Assembly (NCBI RefSeq): GCF_027595985.1 | Contig: NC_073313.1 | Coordinates: 79,383,994 to 79,447,993, forward strand | Direction of reading: 5' to 3' | DNA: 64,000 nt | Source of the DNA: Sorex araneus | Taxonomy: Eukaryota; Chordata; Mammalia; Eulipotyphla; Soricidae | Shown here: positions 1-31,536 of the stretch, piece by piece | Numbering within the stretch: the stretch's first letter is position 1 | How the letters are laid out: each line of letters starts with the position of its first letter | The notes under the pieces: generated by a model | The model's database searches: none | Told to the model about the DNA's origin: nothing | Seen by the model: only the letters and a program-made list of their open reading frames with translations | Translations under genes and position numbers: made by a program

Positions 1-358
1 TAGCTACTTAAACTATCTAGTTCATCTTCTATTTACAAGGGTTAGAGACCAACCTGAAGTGCTAAAGAAGATGCCTCACAACTTTTGTTTAAGCAGCAAC
101 AGCCATTAACAAGCTAATGTAATAAAGTAAGAGAAAAAAATAATGAACATGGAAAACTTGAGCCAAAAAGAACCATGAATTGTATTTTCCAAGGTAATTG
201 CAAAGTATAGTACCAGGGTTAGTCCCTATCAGGAATTGCCCAGCTCACAGAAAGAAATACCCAGAGGTGTTTTGAGGGCAAAGTATTGTTGAATAAGGCA
301 CCGAGGAGATGGCTGAAAAAGTGGAAGCACAGAATTTACACTCAAGAGGCCTGAGTTT

Positions 359-909
359 ACAGACAGAGAAGGGACCACCAAGTAAAGGGTGTTTGGAGGA
401 CCTGCTTGGGTTGGGAGATGCACGCCGAATGTAGACTATATATCAAACACAATGGCCACTCAACGCCTCTCTTGCAAACCACAACACCCAAAAGGAGAGA
501 GCAAAAGGGAATGCCCCGCCACAGAGGCAGGGTGGGGGGATAGGGTGGAGGTGGTGAGAGGGATACTGGGATCATTGGTGGTGGAAAATGGGCACTGGTG
601 GAGGGATCAGTACTCCATCATTGTATGACTGAAACACAAGCACTAAAGTTTGTAAGTCTGTTACTGTACCACACGGTGCTTCACTAATAAATTAAATTTT
701 TTAAAAATTAAAAAAATAAAACTAGGGGCCAGAGTGATAGTACAGCGAGTAGGGCATTTGCCTTGCACGCAGCCGACCTGGGTTCCATGCCCGGCATCCC
801 ATATGGTCCCCCCAAAAAGCAAAAATTAAATGAATAAATAAAATAAACAAAACTGAAAAAAAAATGTGTTATTATCAAAATAAAATTCATTATAAATTAG
901 CTTAAAAAA
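359..909 (+). mobile_element. LINE-1 3' end, 5'-truncated, with target-site duplication
   Basis: Shrew L1 3' UTR: the module reading ACCACCAAGTAAAG, a G-rich box (500-560), GGTGGTGGAAAATGGGCACTGG, TGTATGACTGAAACACAAGC, then AATAAATT and an A-rich tail. AGGCCTGAGTTT occurs at 347-358 and again at 910-921, marking the insertion site. A SINE (725-826) later landed in the A-rich tail. Confidence 0.8.
725..826 (+). mobile_element. SOR SINE, internally deleted
   Basis: SOR head through CATATGGTCCC joins straight to the CCCAAAAAGC tail; the middle third is missing. Nested in the tail of the L1 above. Confidence 0.8.
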
Positions 910-1058
910 AGGCCTGAGTTTGATCACTGTATCCACATGTTTCCCTGAGCATTCTGCAGAGAGGAGTCCCTGCGCATGGCGGGGGTGACCACCAGCCACA
1001 ACTAACCAGAGGGAAATACTGTCCAGGAAGTCCTTTAGTCCCATTCCTATGTACATAC

Positions 1059-22607
<21,549 letters not shown>

Positions 22608-22860
22608 GACTCCCCCGGCCCCCCGGGCCCCGTCTCCGCCGCAGCCGCCCGCGGTCGCACCACTCCCCGAGGGCTCACGGGAAAGGGGCGGGGCCGGGCC
22701 CGGGGAAGCGGCCGGGGCCGCGCGCCGCCGCCGCTCTTAAAGGGGCCGCCGCACTCCCGCGGGCTCGGCCGCTCTCCTGTCCGCCTCCGCGCCCGCTCGG
22801 GCTCCTCCAGCAACCTCCCGCTGGAGGGAGTCAGGCGAGGCCAGGTAGGGAAAGGCCCTG
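22608..22860 (-). promoter_or_regulatory. SLC9A6: SLC9A6 5' UTR and core promoter region
   Basis: GC-rich sequence upstream of the ATG. On the minus strand there is a GC box (CCCCGCCCC, near 22684-22693) and a TTTAAGAG element (22735-22742), about 130 nt upstream of the ATG, that could serve as a weak TATA-like signal. The minisatellite begins immediately beyond. The transcription start is inferred, not visible. Confidence 0.55.
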
Positions 22861-22861
22861 G

Positions 22862-23177
22862 ACTCGACAGCCATGGGCTTCTGGCCAAGATAACAACACA
22901 CACACACAAACACACACCAGCCACGGACTTATGGCCAAGATCTCGACACACACACATACACACACACACACACACACACCCCAGCCATGGACTTCTGGCC
23001 AAGATCACGACACACACACACACACACACACACACACCAGCCACGGACTTCTGGCCAAGATCACGACACACACACATACACACACACACACCCCAGCCAC
23101 GGACTTCTGGCCAAGATCTCGACACACACAAATACACACATACACACACCCCAGCCATGGACTTCTGGCCAAGATCA

Positions 23178-23214
<37 letters not shown>

Positions 23215-23665
23215 AGCCACGGACTTCTGGCCAAGATCACAACACACACACACACACACACACACACCCGAGCTCCGCTTCTGGCCAAGATCACAACACA
23301 CACACAAACACACCCCAACCACAGACTTCTGGCCAAGATCACAGCACACATACACACACACACACACCACACACACACACACACCAGCTCCGCTTCTGGC
23401 CAAGATCACAACACACACACACACAAACACACCCCAACCACAGACTTCTGGCCAAGATCACAGCACACATACACACACATACACACCACACACACACACA
23501 CACACACACACCAGCTCCGCTTCTGGCCAAGATCACAACACACACACACACAAACACACCCCAACCACAGACTTCTGGCCAAGATCACAGCACACATACA
23601 CACACATACACACCACACACGCACACACACACACCAGCTCCGCTTCTGGCCATGATCACAGCAGA
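22862..23665. repeat. CA-rich minisatellite, 14 units, upstream of SLC9A6
   Basis: Fourteen units of about 45-75 bp, each with a 16-bp core TTCTGGCCAAGATCAC (or a near variant) followed by a CA tract of varying length. Units 8-13 alternate two types (CCAGCTCCGC core and CCCCAACCACAGA core), giving three copies of a roughly 120-bp higher-order dimer. The array starts about 255 bp above the SLC9A6 ATG. CA tracts leave long open frames (poly His-Thr) that are not genes. Confidence 0.9.
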
Positions 23666-24085
23666 CACACACACTCACGCACCAGCCCCGTGTCATCAAG
23701 TAGCAGCTTTGTGTATTTGGATCCTGTTCTTAGAGCTCTCCTGGGGAATTGATCTTTCATAACCCATCTCGATATTGTCCCCCAGTGTCTCTTAACTGGA
23801 TGAAAAGTTGTCCCCTTGGCATTGGCCTAGATCTTCCCTCTTTTGCAATCCTTGTTCTGGGCCTCACTGGGAAGACAACACAGTCATAGTCGTCAGTAAG
23901 AGAATGTGCTCAAAGGCAAAAACTATGTGAGCACAGGAGGGGCTCTATGTTCCAATTCCTTTACTTGTAATTACCTGGGTAGAAATCATGCCACAGAGAA
24001 AGTCATCAATGTGGCAAAGGGGATTGAATCGGGTTGTTCTCAAATTCACACCAAACACAACCCCTCCCTCCCAAAGAAATCAATG
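23666..24085. other. Unique intergenic stretch
   Basis: Follows the minisatellite; nothing recognised. Confidence 0.4.
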
Positions 24086-24234
24086 CAGGGGCCAGGGAGA
24101 GTGCGGTGGCTAAGGCGCTTGGCTTGCAGAAGGCGGACCTGGATTCCATCCCAAGCACTACAAGGGTGCCTGAACACAGCCAGGCATAAGCCCTGAGCAC
24201 CCTGGCTGTGATCCCCAAAAACAAAAAACAAACC
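24086..24234 (+). mobile_element. Old SOR SINE
   Basis: GGGGCCAGGGAGAGTGCGG to GGCTGTGATCCCCAAAAAC. Confidence 0.7.
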
Positions 24235-24239
24235 AGTTT

Positions 24240-24448
24240 GGAGCCAGGGATATAGCACTTGTCTTACCTGTGTGAGGACCTGGGGTTTTATTCCAGGTAC
24301 CTCCAAACATGGTCCTCCTACTATGGTCCCCGAGCCCGTCCAAGGGACCCTTGAACTGGGGACACCACTCACCTGGAGAAGGAAGTTGCACCCCACTGCA
24401 CTGCCCCAGCACAGCCAGATGTGGCCCCAAGACCACAAACAGAAAAGG
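24240..24448 (+). mobile_element. Old SOR SINE with insertion
   Basis: GGAGCCAGGGATATAGCAC head to AGCCAGATGTGGCCCC; the middle is expanded by about 40 bp. Confidence 0.55.
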
Positions 24449-24644
24449 CTTCTCTCCTTTCTACCTTGTCTTAAAAGTGCATTTCCCCTCAGCCTGAATG
24501 TCACCTTTGACACCATCTTTCATCTTTCTTTCTCAAAGTGTCTCTCTCCGTTGTCAGCCTCCCACCAGAATTTTCACAGTTCTCACCTTACTGAGAATAG
24601 TGGGCCCCTATTCCCATCACCTCTTCACTCTGCGTGGGTCTTTT

Positions 24645-24745
24645 TTTCCTTTCCTTCTTTCTTTACTTGTTTTCTCTCTCTCCCTTCCTTCCTTTCTTCT
24701 TTTGTCTCCCTTCCTTCCTTTTCCTTCCTTTCTTCCTTCTTTCCT

Positions 24746-24817
<72 letters not shown>

Positions 24818-24820
24818 TTT
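24645..24820 (+). repeat. CTTT/CCTT microsatellite
   Basis: Mixed CCTT then about 24 clean CTTT units, abutting a reversed SINE and probably grown from its T-rich tail. Confidence 0.9.
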
Positions 24821-24986
24821 GCTTTTTGGATCACACTCGGCGATGCACAGGGGTTACTCCTGGCTCATACTCTCAGGAATCACTCCTGGCGGTGCTCAGG
24901 GGACCATATGGGATGCTGAGAATCGAACCCGGGTCAGCCGTGTGCAAGGCAAACGCCCTGCCCGCTGTACTATTGCTCCAGCCCCT
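24821..24986 (-). mobile_element. SOR SINE inside a pyrimidine array
   Basis: GCTTTTTGGATCACACTCGG to TTGCTCCAGCCCC, close to consensus. Confidence 0.93.
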
Positions 24987-25087
24987 CTTTCTTCCTTCCT
25001 TCCTTCCTTCCTTCTTTCCTTCCTTCCTCTTTCTTTCTTTCTTTCTTTCTTCTTCTAGAATTGCTCCAGCCCCTTTCTTCCTTTTTT

Positions 25088-25146
<59 letters not shown>

Positions 25147-25200
25147 CTCTTTCTTTCTCTCTTTCTTTCTTTCTTTCTTCTTCTAGAATTTCTTTTTCCT
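24987..25200 (+). repeat. CTTT/CCTT arrays with a duplicated SINE end
   Basis: CCTT and CTTT arrays in which TTCTTCTTCTAGAATT occurs twice (about 25050 and 25175). The first copy carries TTGCTCCAGCCCC from the neighbouring SINE head, showing segmental duplication within the array. Confidence 0.85.
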
Positions 25201-25450
25201 CAACATGAATGAACTACCAATCCCCAGCCCTGACCTGCCACCCTCCCTTCAAGCCTCTCTACCCTGCTGAGGTGACTTATGAATCTCAAATAGAGAAAAA
25301 AAGTTCTATATGAGATCGTTACCCCCCCCATAACACACCCCGCAAAGCAAATACTATTTCTCAGATTTTTTTCCATACCACCCATGGTAGTACTGTCAAA
25401 ACAATTTCAGTCATTCAGCCTAGAGTTTCTGATTTTCAAAGTTCTCATCT
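25201..25450. other. Short unique stretch
   Basis: Nothing recognised. Confidence 0.35.
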
Positions 25451-25605
25451 CATGCTCATATATATATGTATATATATATATACGAGCATGAGGCGGATAT
25501 ATAATATGTAAAACATAATATATTTATATAATATATTATATAAATATATTATATTTATATAATATAATTATATAAATATATATTATATATATATAAAACC
25601 TAGCA
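25451..25605. repeat. AT-rich palindromic repeat
   Basis: CATGCTC (25451-25457) and GAGCATG (25484-25490) bracket an alternating AT tract, forming a hairpin or cruciform. About 110 bp of further TATA/ATAT palindromes follow. Confidence 0.8.
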
Positions 25606-25707
25606 AGGCAAGTGATAAGACGAGTGACCTTCAGGAATGTCAAGGTTTTCTATTGTGGATGCAAACCCCAGTAACCAGCTTTAAATTCTAGGAGGATAGT
25701 GAGGTAA

Positions 25708-25805
25708 ATACATACATACAAACATACATACATACATACAGCCACACATACACACACACCCCTACACCCACACATACACACTCACCACCACCACCACCAA
25801 AAACA
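25708..25805 (+). repeat. CATA / CA / CCA microsatellites
   Basis: CATACATA, then CACA and CACCACCACCA runs. Confidence 0.85.
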
Positions 25806-26009
25806 ACAAATAGACAAACCTCCCAAACAAACCAGAATGGTGTTCAACTCCACATTCTGTCCCTTTTTGAGCAGGAGCTGCCCTGGTAACCGCGAGCTCA
25901 TTCTCTCATTCTCTCCTTTTTAGTTCCTCAGGCTTTCGGTACCTTCCCAGGAAGCCTCATGGCCGCCCCTCCCCACTCCCCTGGCTCCAGCCTATCCACA
26001 CTGCCTTTT

Positions 26010-26193
26010 TTAAAAGTTTTATTTATTTTTTGCTTTCTGGGTCACAACAGGCGATGCACAGGGGTCACTCCTGGCTCTGCACTCAGGAATTACCCCTGGC
26101 GGTGCTCAGGGGACCATATGGGATGCTGGGAATCGAACCAGGACCGCCACGTGCAAGCAAACGCCCTACCCGCTGTGCTATTGCTCCAGCCCC
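26010..26193 (-). mobile_element. SOR SINE with 15-bp target-site duplication
   Basis: TCCACACTGCCTTTT at 25995-26009 and 26194-26208 is perfect. Near-consensus body and head. Confidence 0.95.
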
Positions 26194-26429
26194 TCCACAC
26201 TGCCTTTTGCACACATGGCTGAGCTCCATAGAGTCCAGTGGGGATCCTTTCCAGTGCCGCCCACGCACAATCCCTTCCCCCTTCCTCCCCCGCCCCCCCC
26301 AAGACCTATGGAGTGCTTTGGCTTGTTGCTTCAGACTAACCACCCACTCATTCCCAGGCTGTTTTGTCTTAACACAAAACCGTGTTCATTCTTCTTGTAT
26401 CCCGGGGGTGGGCGGTGGGGGATGAAAGC

Positions 26430-26515
26430 AGTTGCTGCCGGGCATGTGGCTCGGTGGTGGGGCACATACCTCGCCTGTGGAGGAAGTTAGATCTCCAGCA
26501 CTGCAAAAGTAACAA
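26430..26515 (+). mobile_element. tRNA-like SINE head fragment
   Basis: GGGCATGTGGCTCGGTGGTGG and GTTAGATCTCCAGCACTGC, then an A-rich end; no SOR body. Confidence 0.4.
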
Positions 26516-26524
26516 AACAAAAGT

Positions 26525-26690
26525 GGATATCCTGGAACATTAGCTCAGTAGCTTAGCAGGCCTGTCTGGCAAGCATAGTTGGGAGCTCAATCCTCGGGGC
26601 TGCCCCCTGTGCCCAGTGGGATCCTGGCAACTCGGCTGGTTTGAGATGGACAACTGTACTTACAGTCTGTGAGCTCTGACACTGCAAGTG
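26525..26690 (+). mobile_element. Second tRNA-like SINE family, copy A
   Basis: Box A-like ATTAGCTCAGTAGCTTAGC and GGGAGCTCAATCCTCGGGGC, then a downstream part (GATCCTGGCAACTCGGCTGG, ACAGTCTGTGAGC) that aligns with 45165-45340 and not with SOR. Confidence 0.45.
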
Positions 26691-26717
26691 ATTTCCCGCT
26701 GTGCTTCAGCCAGAGGA

Positions 26718-26718
<1 letters not shown>

Positions 26719-26758
<40 letters not shown>

Positions 26759-26769
26759 CGCGCGCGCGC
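26719..26769 (+). repeat. TG then CG dinucleotide tract
   Basis: About 16 TG units followed by 9-10 CG units, a strong alternating purine-pyrimidine (Z-DNA-prone) run with an unusually CpG-rich end. Confidence 0.9.
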
Positions 26770-26893
26770 TCGTGTGCACATGCACGCTCATGCACTACAA
26801 CAAAGACAACTTAAAGATGCAAGTACAACCCCTGGGAAACACATATGTGTGTACTACTACCAGAATGTGTATGTATTCAATGATGTTTTTCAC

Positions 26894-27070
26894 TTTTTTT
26901 TCTTTGCTTTTTTTGGGTTACACTCAGCAATGCTCAGGGGTTCCTCCTGGCTCTGCACTCAGGAATTCCTCCTGGTGGTGCTCAGGGGACCCTATGGGAT
27001 GCTGGGAATCGAACCCGGGTGGCCGCGTGCAAGGCAAACGCCCTACCCACTGTGCTATCGCTCCACCCCC
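26894..27070 (-). mobile_element. SOR SINE, full length
   Basis: T-run, GGGTTACACTCAGCAATGC to ATCGCTCCACCCCC. TGATGTTTTTCACTTTT-like flanks suggest an imperfect duplication. Confidence 0.9.
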
Positions 27071-27099
27071 CTGATTTTTAACTTTTATTTTTCATTTTA

Positions 27100-27266
27100 T
27101 TAAGGAAGTCGGGGATACGCCTGGCAGTGCTCAAGCATTATACCTAGCTCTGTACTCAGGAGTGATCCCTGGCTGTCCTTGGCGGGACATAAGCGGTGCT
27201 GGGGGTCTTCTGTGTTTCAGGTGAACCCTAGCCTTATCTCCTGTACTATCGTTCCAGCACCCCCAA
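27100..27266 (-). mobile_element. Old SOR SINE
   Basis: GGATACGCCTGGCAGTGCTC to GTACTATCGTTCCAGCACCC. Confidence 0.65.
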
Positions 27267-27464
27267 TGCCACAGGTCAAGGACTGCAACCCTCATGGAGT
27301 AGTACATCCAAATGCACAAGCCCAAGAAAACTGATGGAGACGCTGGTAAGCACCACAGCTAAAGCTGTTTGAGCCTCACAGCCAGATGCCTGTGGATACT
27401 CAGTCATTGCAACCCCAGCAAGAAGAACTATAATGGGAAGGAGGATTCACAAAGAAATATATTT

Positions 27465-27612
27465 TTTGCAATGCACAGGGTTACTCCTGGCTCATGCACT
27501 CAGGAATTACCCTTGGCGGTGCTCGGGGGACCGTATGGGTTGCTGGGAATCGAACCCGGGTTGGCTGCGTGCAAGGCAAACGCCCTACCCACTGTGCTAT
27601 CACTTCAGCCCC
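27465..27612 (-). mobile_element. SOR SINE, tail end truncated
   Basis: Begins at TTTTTGCAATGCACAGGG, losing the GGGTCACACCCGG step; the reversed head is intact. Confidence 0.88.
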
Positions 27613-27639
27613 CCAAAATAAAAATTTTAATAATCACCA

Positions 27640-27722
27640 TAGTCTTTCTTTAGGGCCAGTGATCAAACCCAAAGCCTTACACATTCAAGGAAATGTTCTA
27701 CTGCCAAGCTATAGCCCCAGCG
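27640..27722 (-). mobile_element. SOR SINE head fragment
   Basis: GTGATCAAACCCAAAGCC to AAGCTATAGCCCCAGC. Confidence 0.5.
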
Positions 27723-27751
27723 AAAAGAACCCCACTTCAAGGGTTCAGTTA

Positions 27752-28070
27752 CGGCTAGGGAGATAGAACAGGAGTTAAGGCAAATGATTTGCAAGTGACC
27801 TTACCCTGGTTCAACCGCAGCATCATGTGGGTCCCTGAAACACTATAGGGTGCAAGCACCAGAGACACTCGTGTATTTCCAGAGTGACCTAGGTAATCCC
27901 AGACACTCCAGGGTCGGAGCAGCAGTACATCTTTGGACCCTGGTATTGACCAGGGGCCGTCCAAAGTAGGGTCTATGGACCCTACTGGCCCAGTTGGCTG
28001 CAAATCCCCAGGAGGGCACTCTAGGTCTCCTGAGAACCACTTGGGAGACCCCCCAAATGAATAAAACTTG
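27752..28070 (+). mobile_element. Old SINE-derived block
   Basis: Head CGGCTAGGGAGATAGAACAGG and B box CTGGTTCAACC, then unfamiliar sequence and a SINE-like CTGAGAACCACTTGGGAGAC end. Confidence 0.45.
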
Positions 28071-28086
28071 CTAATAGCTTGTGCAC

Positions 28087-28211
28087 GGCAGAGCCTGGCA
28101 AGCTCCCCGTGGCATATCCCATATGCCAAAAACAGTAACAAGTCTCACAATGGAGACGTTACTGGTGCCCGCTCGAGCAAATCGATGAACAACGGGATGA
28201 CAGTGCTACAG
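28087..28211 (+). mobile_element. SOR/RTE element, 5'-truncated
   Basis: Starts in the body (GGCAGAGCCTGGCAAGC) and has a perfect RTE tail ending GACAGTGCTACAG. TAGCTTGTGCAC (28075-28086) and TAGCTTGCGCAC (28212-28223) flank it. Confidence 0.88.
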
Positions 28212-28407
28212 TAGCTTGCGCACAGGTAGCAAATATTTTCAAGTTCCAGGCTCTAGCCCTCTGTACGTGACCCCAAGAAACTTATATGTACCTCTCTCCC
28301 ATCCCTGCACCCCAAAGCAACCACTCTGAGAAGAAATGAAAAATGCAGTTGCTCTACCAAGCAGATCAATATGCAGGTTTGGGTTCCACTCAAAATGTTC
28401 ATCTTGG

Positions 28408-28565
28408 AGCCAGAGAGATGATGGCTGAGCAAGTCAGGCGTTTGCCTTGCCTGCAGCTGACCGGGGTTTGAGCCCCAGGCTACATAGGTCCCCTGAGCTC
28501 TGCCTGATCACTCATCAGGCGTGATGAAGTTGGCCCTGAGCATTGCCCAGTGTGGCCCACACAGC
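28408..28565 (+). mobile_element. Old SOR SINE
   Basis: GGAGCCAGAGAGATGATGGC to TGCCCAGTGTGGCCC. Confidence 0.7.
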
Positions 28566-28804
28566 TCTTTCAGGAAATAAGAATGTACTTTCCTCTCAAC
28601 CCTATACACTTCATGCTTCTCTCACCTCCAGTTTCTCTCACGACTACTCTCTTAGCCAATCCCTGTCTACTCCCTGAGTCAAGCATTCAACCCTGTCTGC
28701 AAATATGCAAGCACACACAATGTTCCCCCACCCTTTTCCTTTTACTGGCAAATGAATTTTGCCCTGGGCGTTACATGCTCTTACTGCTGTTTCAGATAGA
28801 GACC

Positions 28805-29185
28805 TAGACAGACAGCACAGCCATTTGCACACTTGATTTGCCAGCGCCTGGACTGGGGCTCTATTCCTGTGTCACATCAGGGGCAAAGAACCAGGGGAAA
28901 CAAAAGGAGAGAGGGAGCAAAACAGAATGCCCTGCCACAGAGGCGGGGTGGGGTGGAGGGGACGGGGAGGGAGGTGGGGGGAGGGATGCTGGGACCATTG
29001 GTGGTGGAGAATGGGCACTGGTGGAGGGATGGGTACTCGATCATTGTATGACTGAAAAGCAAGCACGAAAGTTTGTAAGCCTGTAACTGTACCTCACGGT
29101 GATTCACTAATAAAAAAATAATAATAATAAAAAAGAACCAAGGGTAAGTCCTGAGCACCACTGGGTGTGGCCCGAAAAGAACAAC
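28805..29185 (+). mobile_element. Old SOR SINE split by an L1
   Basis: 5' part GACAGACAGCACAGCC to about 28887 and 3' part from 29133 (AACCAAGGGTAAGTCCTGAG to GGGTGTGGCCCG). Confidence 0.65.
28888..29132 (+). mobile_element. LINE-1 3' end, short, nested in a SINE
   Basis: L1 3' UTR from the AAAGGAGAGAGGG box to AATAAAAAAATAATAATAAT. AAGAACCAGGGG/AAGAACCAAGGG on the two sides fits a diverged duplication. The G-rich box (28943-28990) is prominent. Confidence 0.85.
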
Positions 29186-29203
29186 AACAAGAACAAATCA
29201 ATG

Positions 29204-29320
29204 GAGGCTGAAGTGACAGTGCTTTATATTTGGTCTACTCCCCTCGAGTCACATGGGGTCCCCCAAAGAGTGATCCCTGAACATTGAGCCCTGAGCAATG
29301 CTGGATGTGGCTCAAGTAGA
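29204..29320 (+). mobile_element. Old SOR SINE
   Basis: GGAGGCTGAAGTGACAGTGC to GCTGGATGTGGCTC. Confidence 0.6.
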
Positions 29321-29783
29321 GGCTGTTCATTTCCTCATCACCCAATGTCCCAGGCTCCCCCCTCCCCCTGCACACACACACTCACACACATACTTCTTAG
29401 GCCCTGGGTCACATGCTCTCAAGGAGGCGTAGGGACTCCCCACTCTTGTTCCAAGCTCATTATTCCTCCACCCTTCACTGAAACTAACACCCTCTCTGGC
29501 TGCCACTATTTACTTCCTGGTCTCTCCCACACACTGATGGAGGACCTGCGCCTTCAGATCACAGCTTCCTCCACGCTCATACTGACTCACGTGCAATTCC
29601 AGCCCATCCTCCTCCTTTCTTGGGAAAAAAATCCAAGCACCTAAAGAAAATCGTCCTCACCCTCCTTTCTCCTAAAAGCTGTTGAAATATGTCATCGATC
29701 GCTACCGTTCTTCCCTGTTTCTTCCCTACTACCAACACACACCCCTTCCCACCCCAGCTTCACTGGATGACTCAGTCTTCGCT
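29321..29783. other. Unique C-rich stretch
   Basis: Pyrimidine-rich; nothing recognised. Confidence 0.35.
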
Positions 29784-29956
29784 CCAGGGCTGGAGCTGCA
29801 GCTTAACAGGCTGTGTGCTTGCTTTGCCTGCAGCTGGTCCGGATTCAATGTCTGGTATCGCACCGTCCCCTGAGCACTGCCGGGAGCAACCGTGGATCAC
29901 AGAGCAGGAGGCAGCCCCTGGGTACAACTGGGTGTGGTCCCAAAACAAAAAGCGAA
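29784..29956 (+). mobile_element. Old SOR SINE
   Basis: CAGGGCTGGAGCTGCAGC to GTGTGGTCCCAAAACAAAAAGC. Confidence 0.75.
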
Positions 29957-30049
29957 ACTCCCTTCTTTTCATCACCAACTTCCTTCCTCTTCCAGAATAT
30001 TACTCCAACAATCCTTCTCCGTCTTCAATACTTCTTTCTCTGCTATCTC

Positions 30050-30242
30050 CTTTTTTTTTTTTTTGGCTTTTTGGGTCACACCCGGCAATGATGCACAGGG
30101 GTTACTCTGGCTCAAGCACTTACAAATTACTTCTGGTGGTGCTCAGGGGGCCATATGGGATGCTGGAAATTCAACCCAGGTCGCCCGGCATGCAAAGCAA
30201 ACGCCCTACCCGCTGTGCTAGCTGTGCTATCGCTCCAGCCCC
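30050..30242 (-). mobile_element. SOR SINE with 12-bp target-site duplication
   Basis: CTCTGCTATCTC at 30038-30049 and 30243-30254. GCTGTGCTA is duplicated within the reversed A-box region. Confidence 0.93.
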
Positions 30243-30485
30243 CTCTGCTATCTCTTTTTGATCTTTAAAAACACTTGCAGGTTTCTTCTAGATGAAACAA
30301 ACTTCCTCTACTACAGCACTATTTTTTCTCCCCTCTCTGCAGATAAGCTTTTCCAAAGGTTTATCTACATCCTCCCTCCTGCCCCTTCACCAAAACAAGG
30401 AATTGCACTCTGCTTGCCATATGTAACTAGCTAGCTGCCTCTTTTGTATGGCTTGAAACTAAAAAAAGCATTTTGCTTAACTTTG

Positions 30486-30632
30486 TTTGGTGGGCACACC
30501 GGGAAATGCTCAGAGTTTACTCCTGGCTCTGTGCTGAGGGATCATTCTTAGCAGGACTCAGCTGGGAATCAAACCCAGTTCAACAGTTTGCAAGACAAGC
30601 ACCCTCACCGCTGTACTATCGCGCCAACTCCA
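30486..30632 (-). mobile_element. Old SOR SINE
   Basis: TGGGCACACCGGGAAATGC to TACTATCGCGCCAACTCC. Confidence 0.65.
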
Positions 30633-30665
30633 CATTTTACATTTTTGTGGTTAAAAACAATCAAA

Positions 30666-30839
30666 AGGGGCAAGAGTGATAGTACAGCAGGCAGGGCATT
30701 TGCCTTGCATGCGGCTGTACTGGGTTCAATCCCCGGAATCCCATATGGTTTCCAGAGCATCTCAGGGAGCAATTCCTTAGTGTAGAGCCAGGAATAACCC
30801 CTGAGAATCACCAGGTGTGGCCCAAAAACAAACAAACAG
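30666..30839 (+). mobile_element. SOR SINE
   Basis: GGGGCAAGAGTGATAGTACAGC to TGTGGCCCAAAAACAAAC; moderately diverged. Confidence 0.88.
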
Positions 30840-31041
30840 GACACAGTCATGCTTCACTTAATAATGAACACAGGTTCTGAGAAACATTCGTTTAGGCACT
30901 TTCATTATAGCCTTTCATAGAATATACTTACAGAAACAGATGATGTGGCCTACTACATGCCAGTGCCACATGGGATAGGGGTCACTATCACATATGGAGT
31001 CCACTGTTGATGGGAAATGTCATTAAGTAACACCCAATATC

Positions 31042-31226
31042 GGGGCTGGAGCAATAGTACAGCGGGTAGGGCGTTTGCCTTGCACACAGCCAACCTGGGT
31101 TCGATTCCCAGCATCCCATATGGTCCCTTGAGCACCACCAGGAGTAATTCCTGAGTGCAGAGTGCAGAGCCAGGAGTAACCCCTCTCCTGTGCATTGCCG
31201 GGTGTGACCCAAAAAGAAAAAAAAAG
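31042..31226 (+). mobile_element. SOR SINE with internal duplication
   Basis: GAGTGCA is duplicated (GAGTGCAGAGTGCAGAGCC) and CTCTCCTGTGC is an insertion; otherwise consensus. Confidence 0.92.
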
Positions 31227-31228
31227 TA

Positions 31229-31483
31229 TCACTGTCACTGTCATCTCACTGTCATCCAATTGCTCATCGATTTGCTCGAGTGGGCACCAGTAACGTCTCC
31301 ATTGTGAAACTTGTTTTTACTGTGTTTGGCATATCGAATGTGCCACGGGTAGCTTGCCAGGCTCTGCCGTGCCAGTGAGATACTCTCGGTAGCTTGCTGA
31401 GCTCTCTGAGAGGGGCGGAGGAATCGAACCCGGGTTGACCATGTGCAAGGCAAATGCCCTTCCCACTATGCTATCTCTCCAGT
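31229..31483 (-). mobile_element. SOR/RTE chimeric SINE
   Basis: Complete element. Its tail is four GACAGT-type units (reversed as CACTGTCACTGTC). It abuts the tail of the preceding SOR SINE and lies about 50 bp from the RTE fragment. Confidence 0.92.
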
Positions 31484-31536
31484 ATACTATATAATATATG
31501 ATATTTTGTATATTATTGTATATTATATATTGTTTT

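Noticed and set aside
22862-23665. Regularly spaced direct repeats resembling a CRISPR array
   Set aside because: Spacers are CA repeats, not unique sequences, units vary in length, and the host is a mammal.
22874-23665. Bidirectional promoter shared by SLC9A6 and MMGT1
   Set aside because: The genes are divergent but about 39.6 kb apart, with separate CpG islands.
24272-25212. Long Ser/Phe/Leu-rich frames (up to about 215 codons)
   Set aside because: These translate CTTT/CCTT arrays and a reversed SINE.
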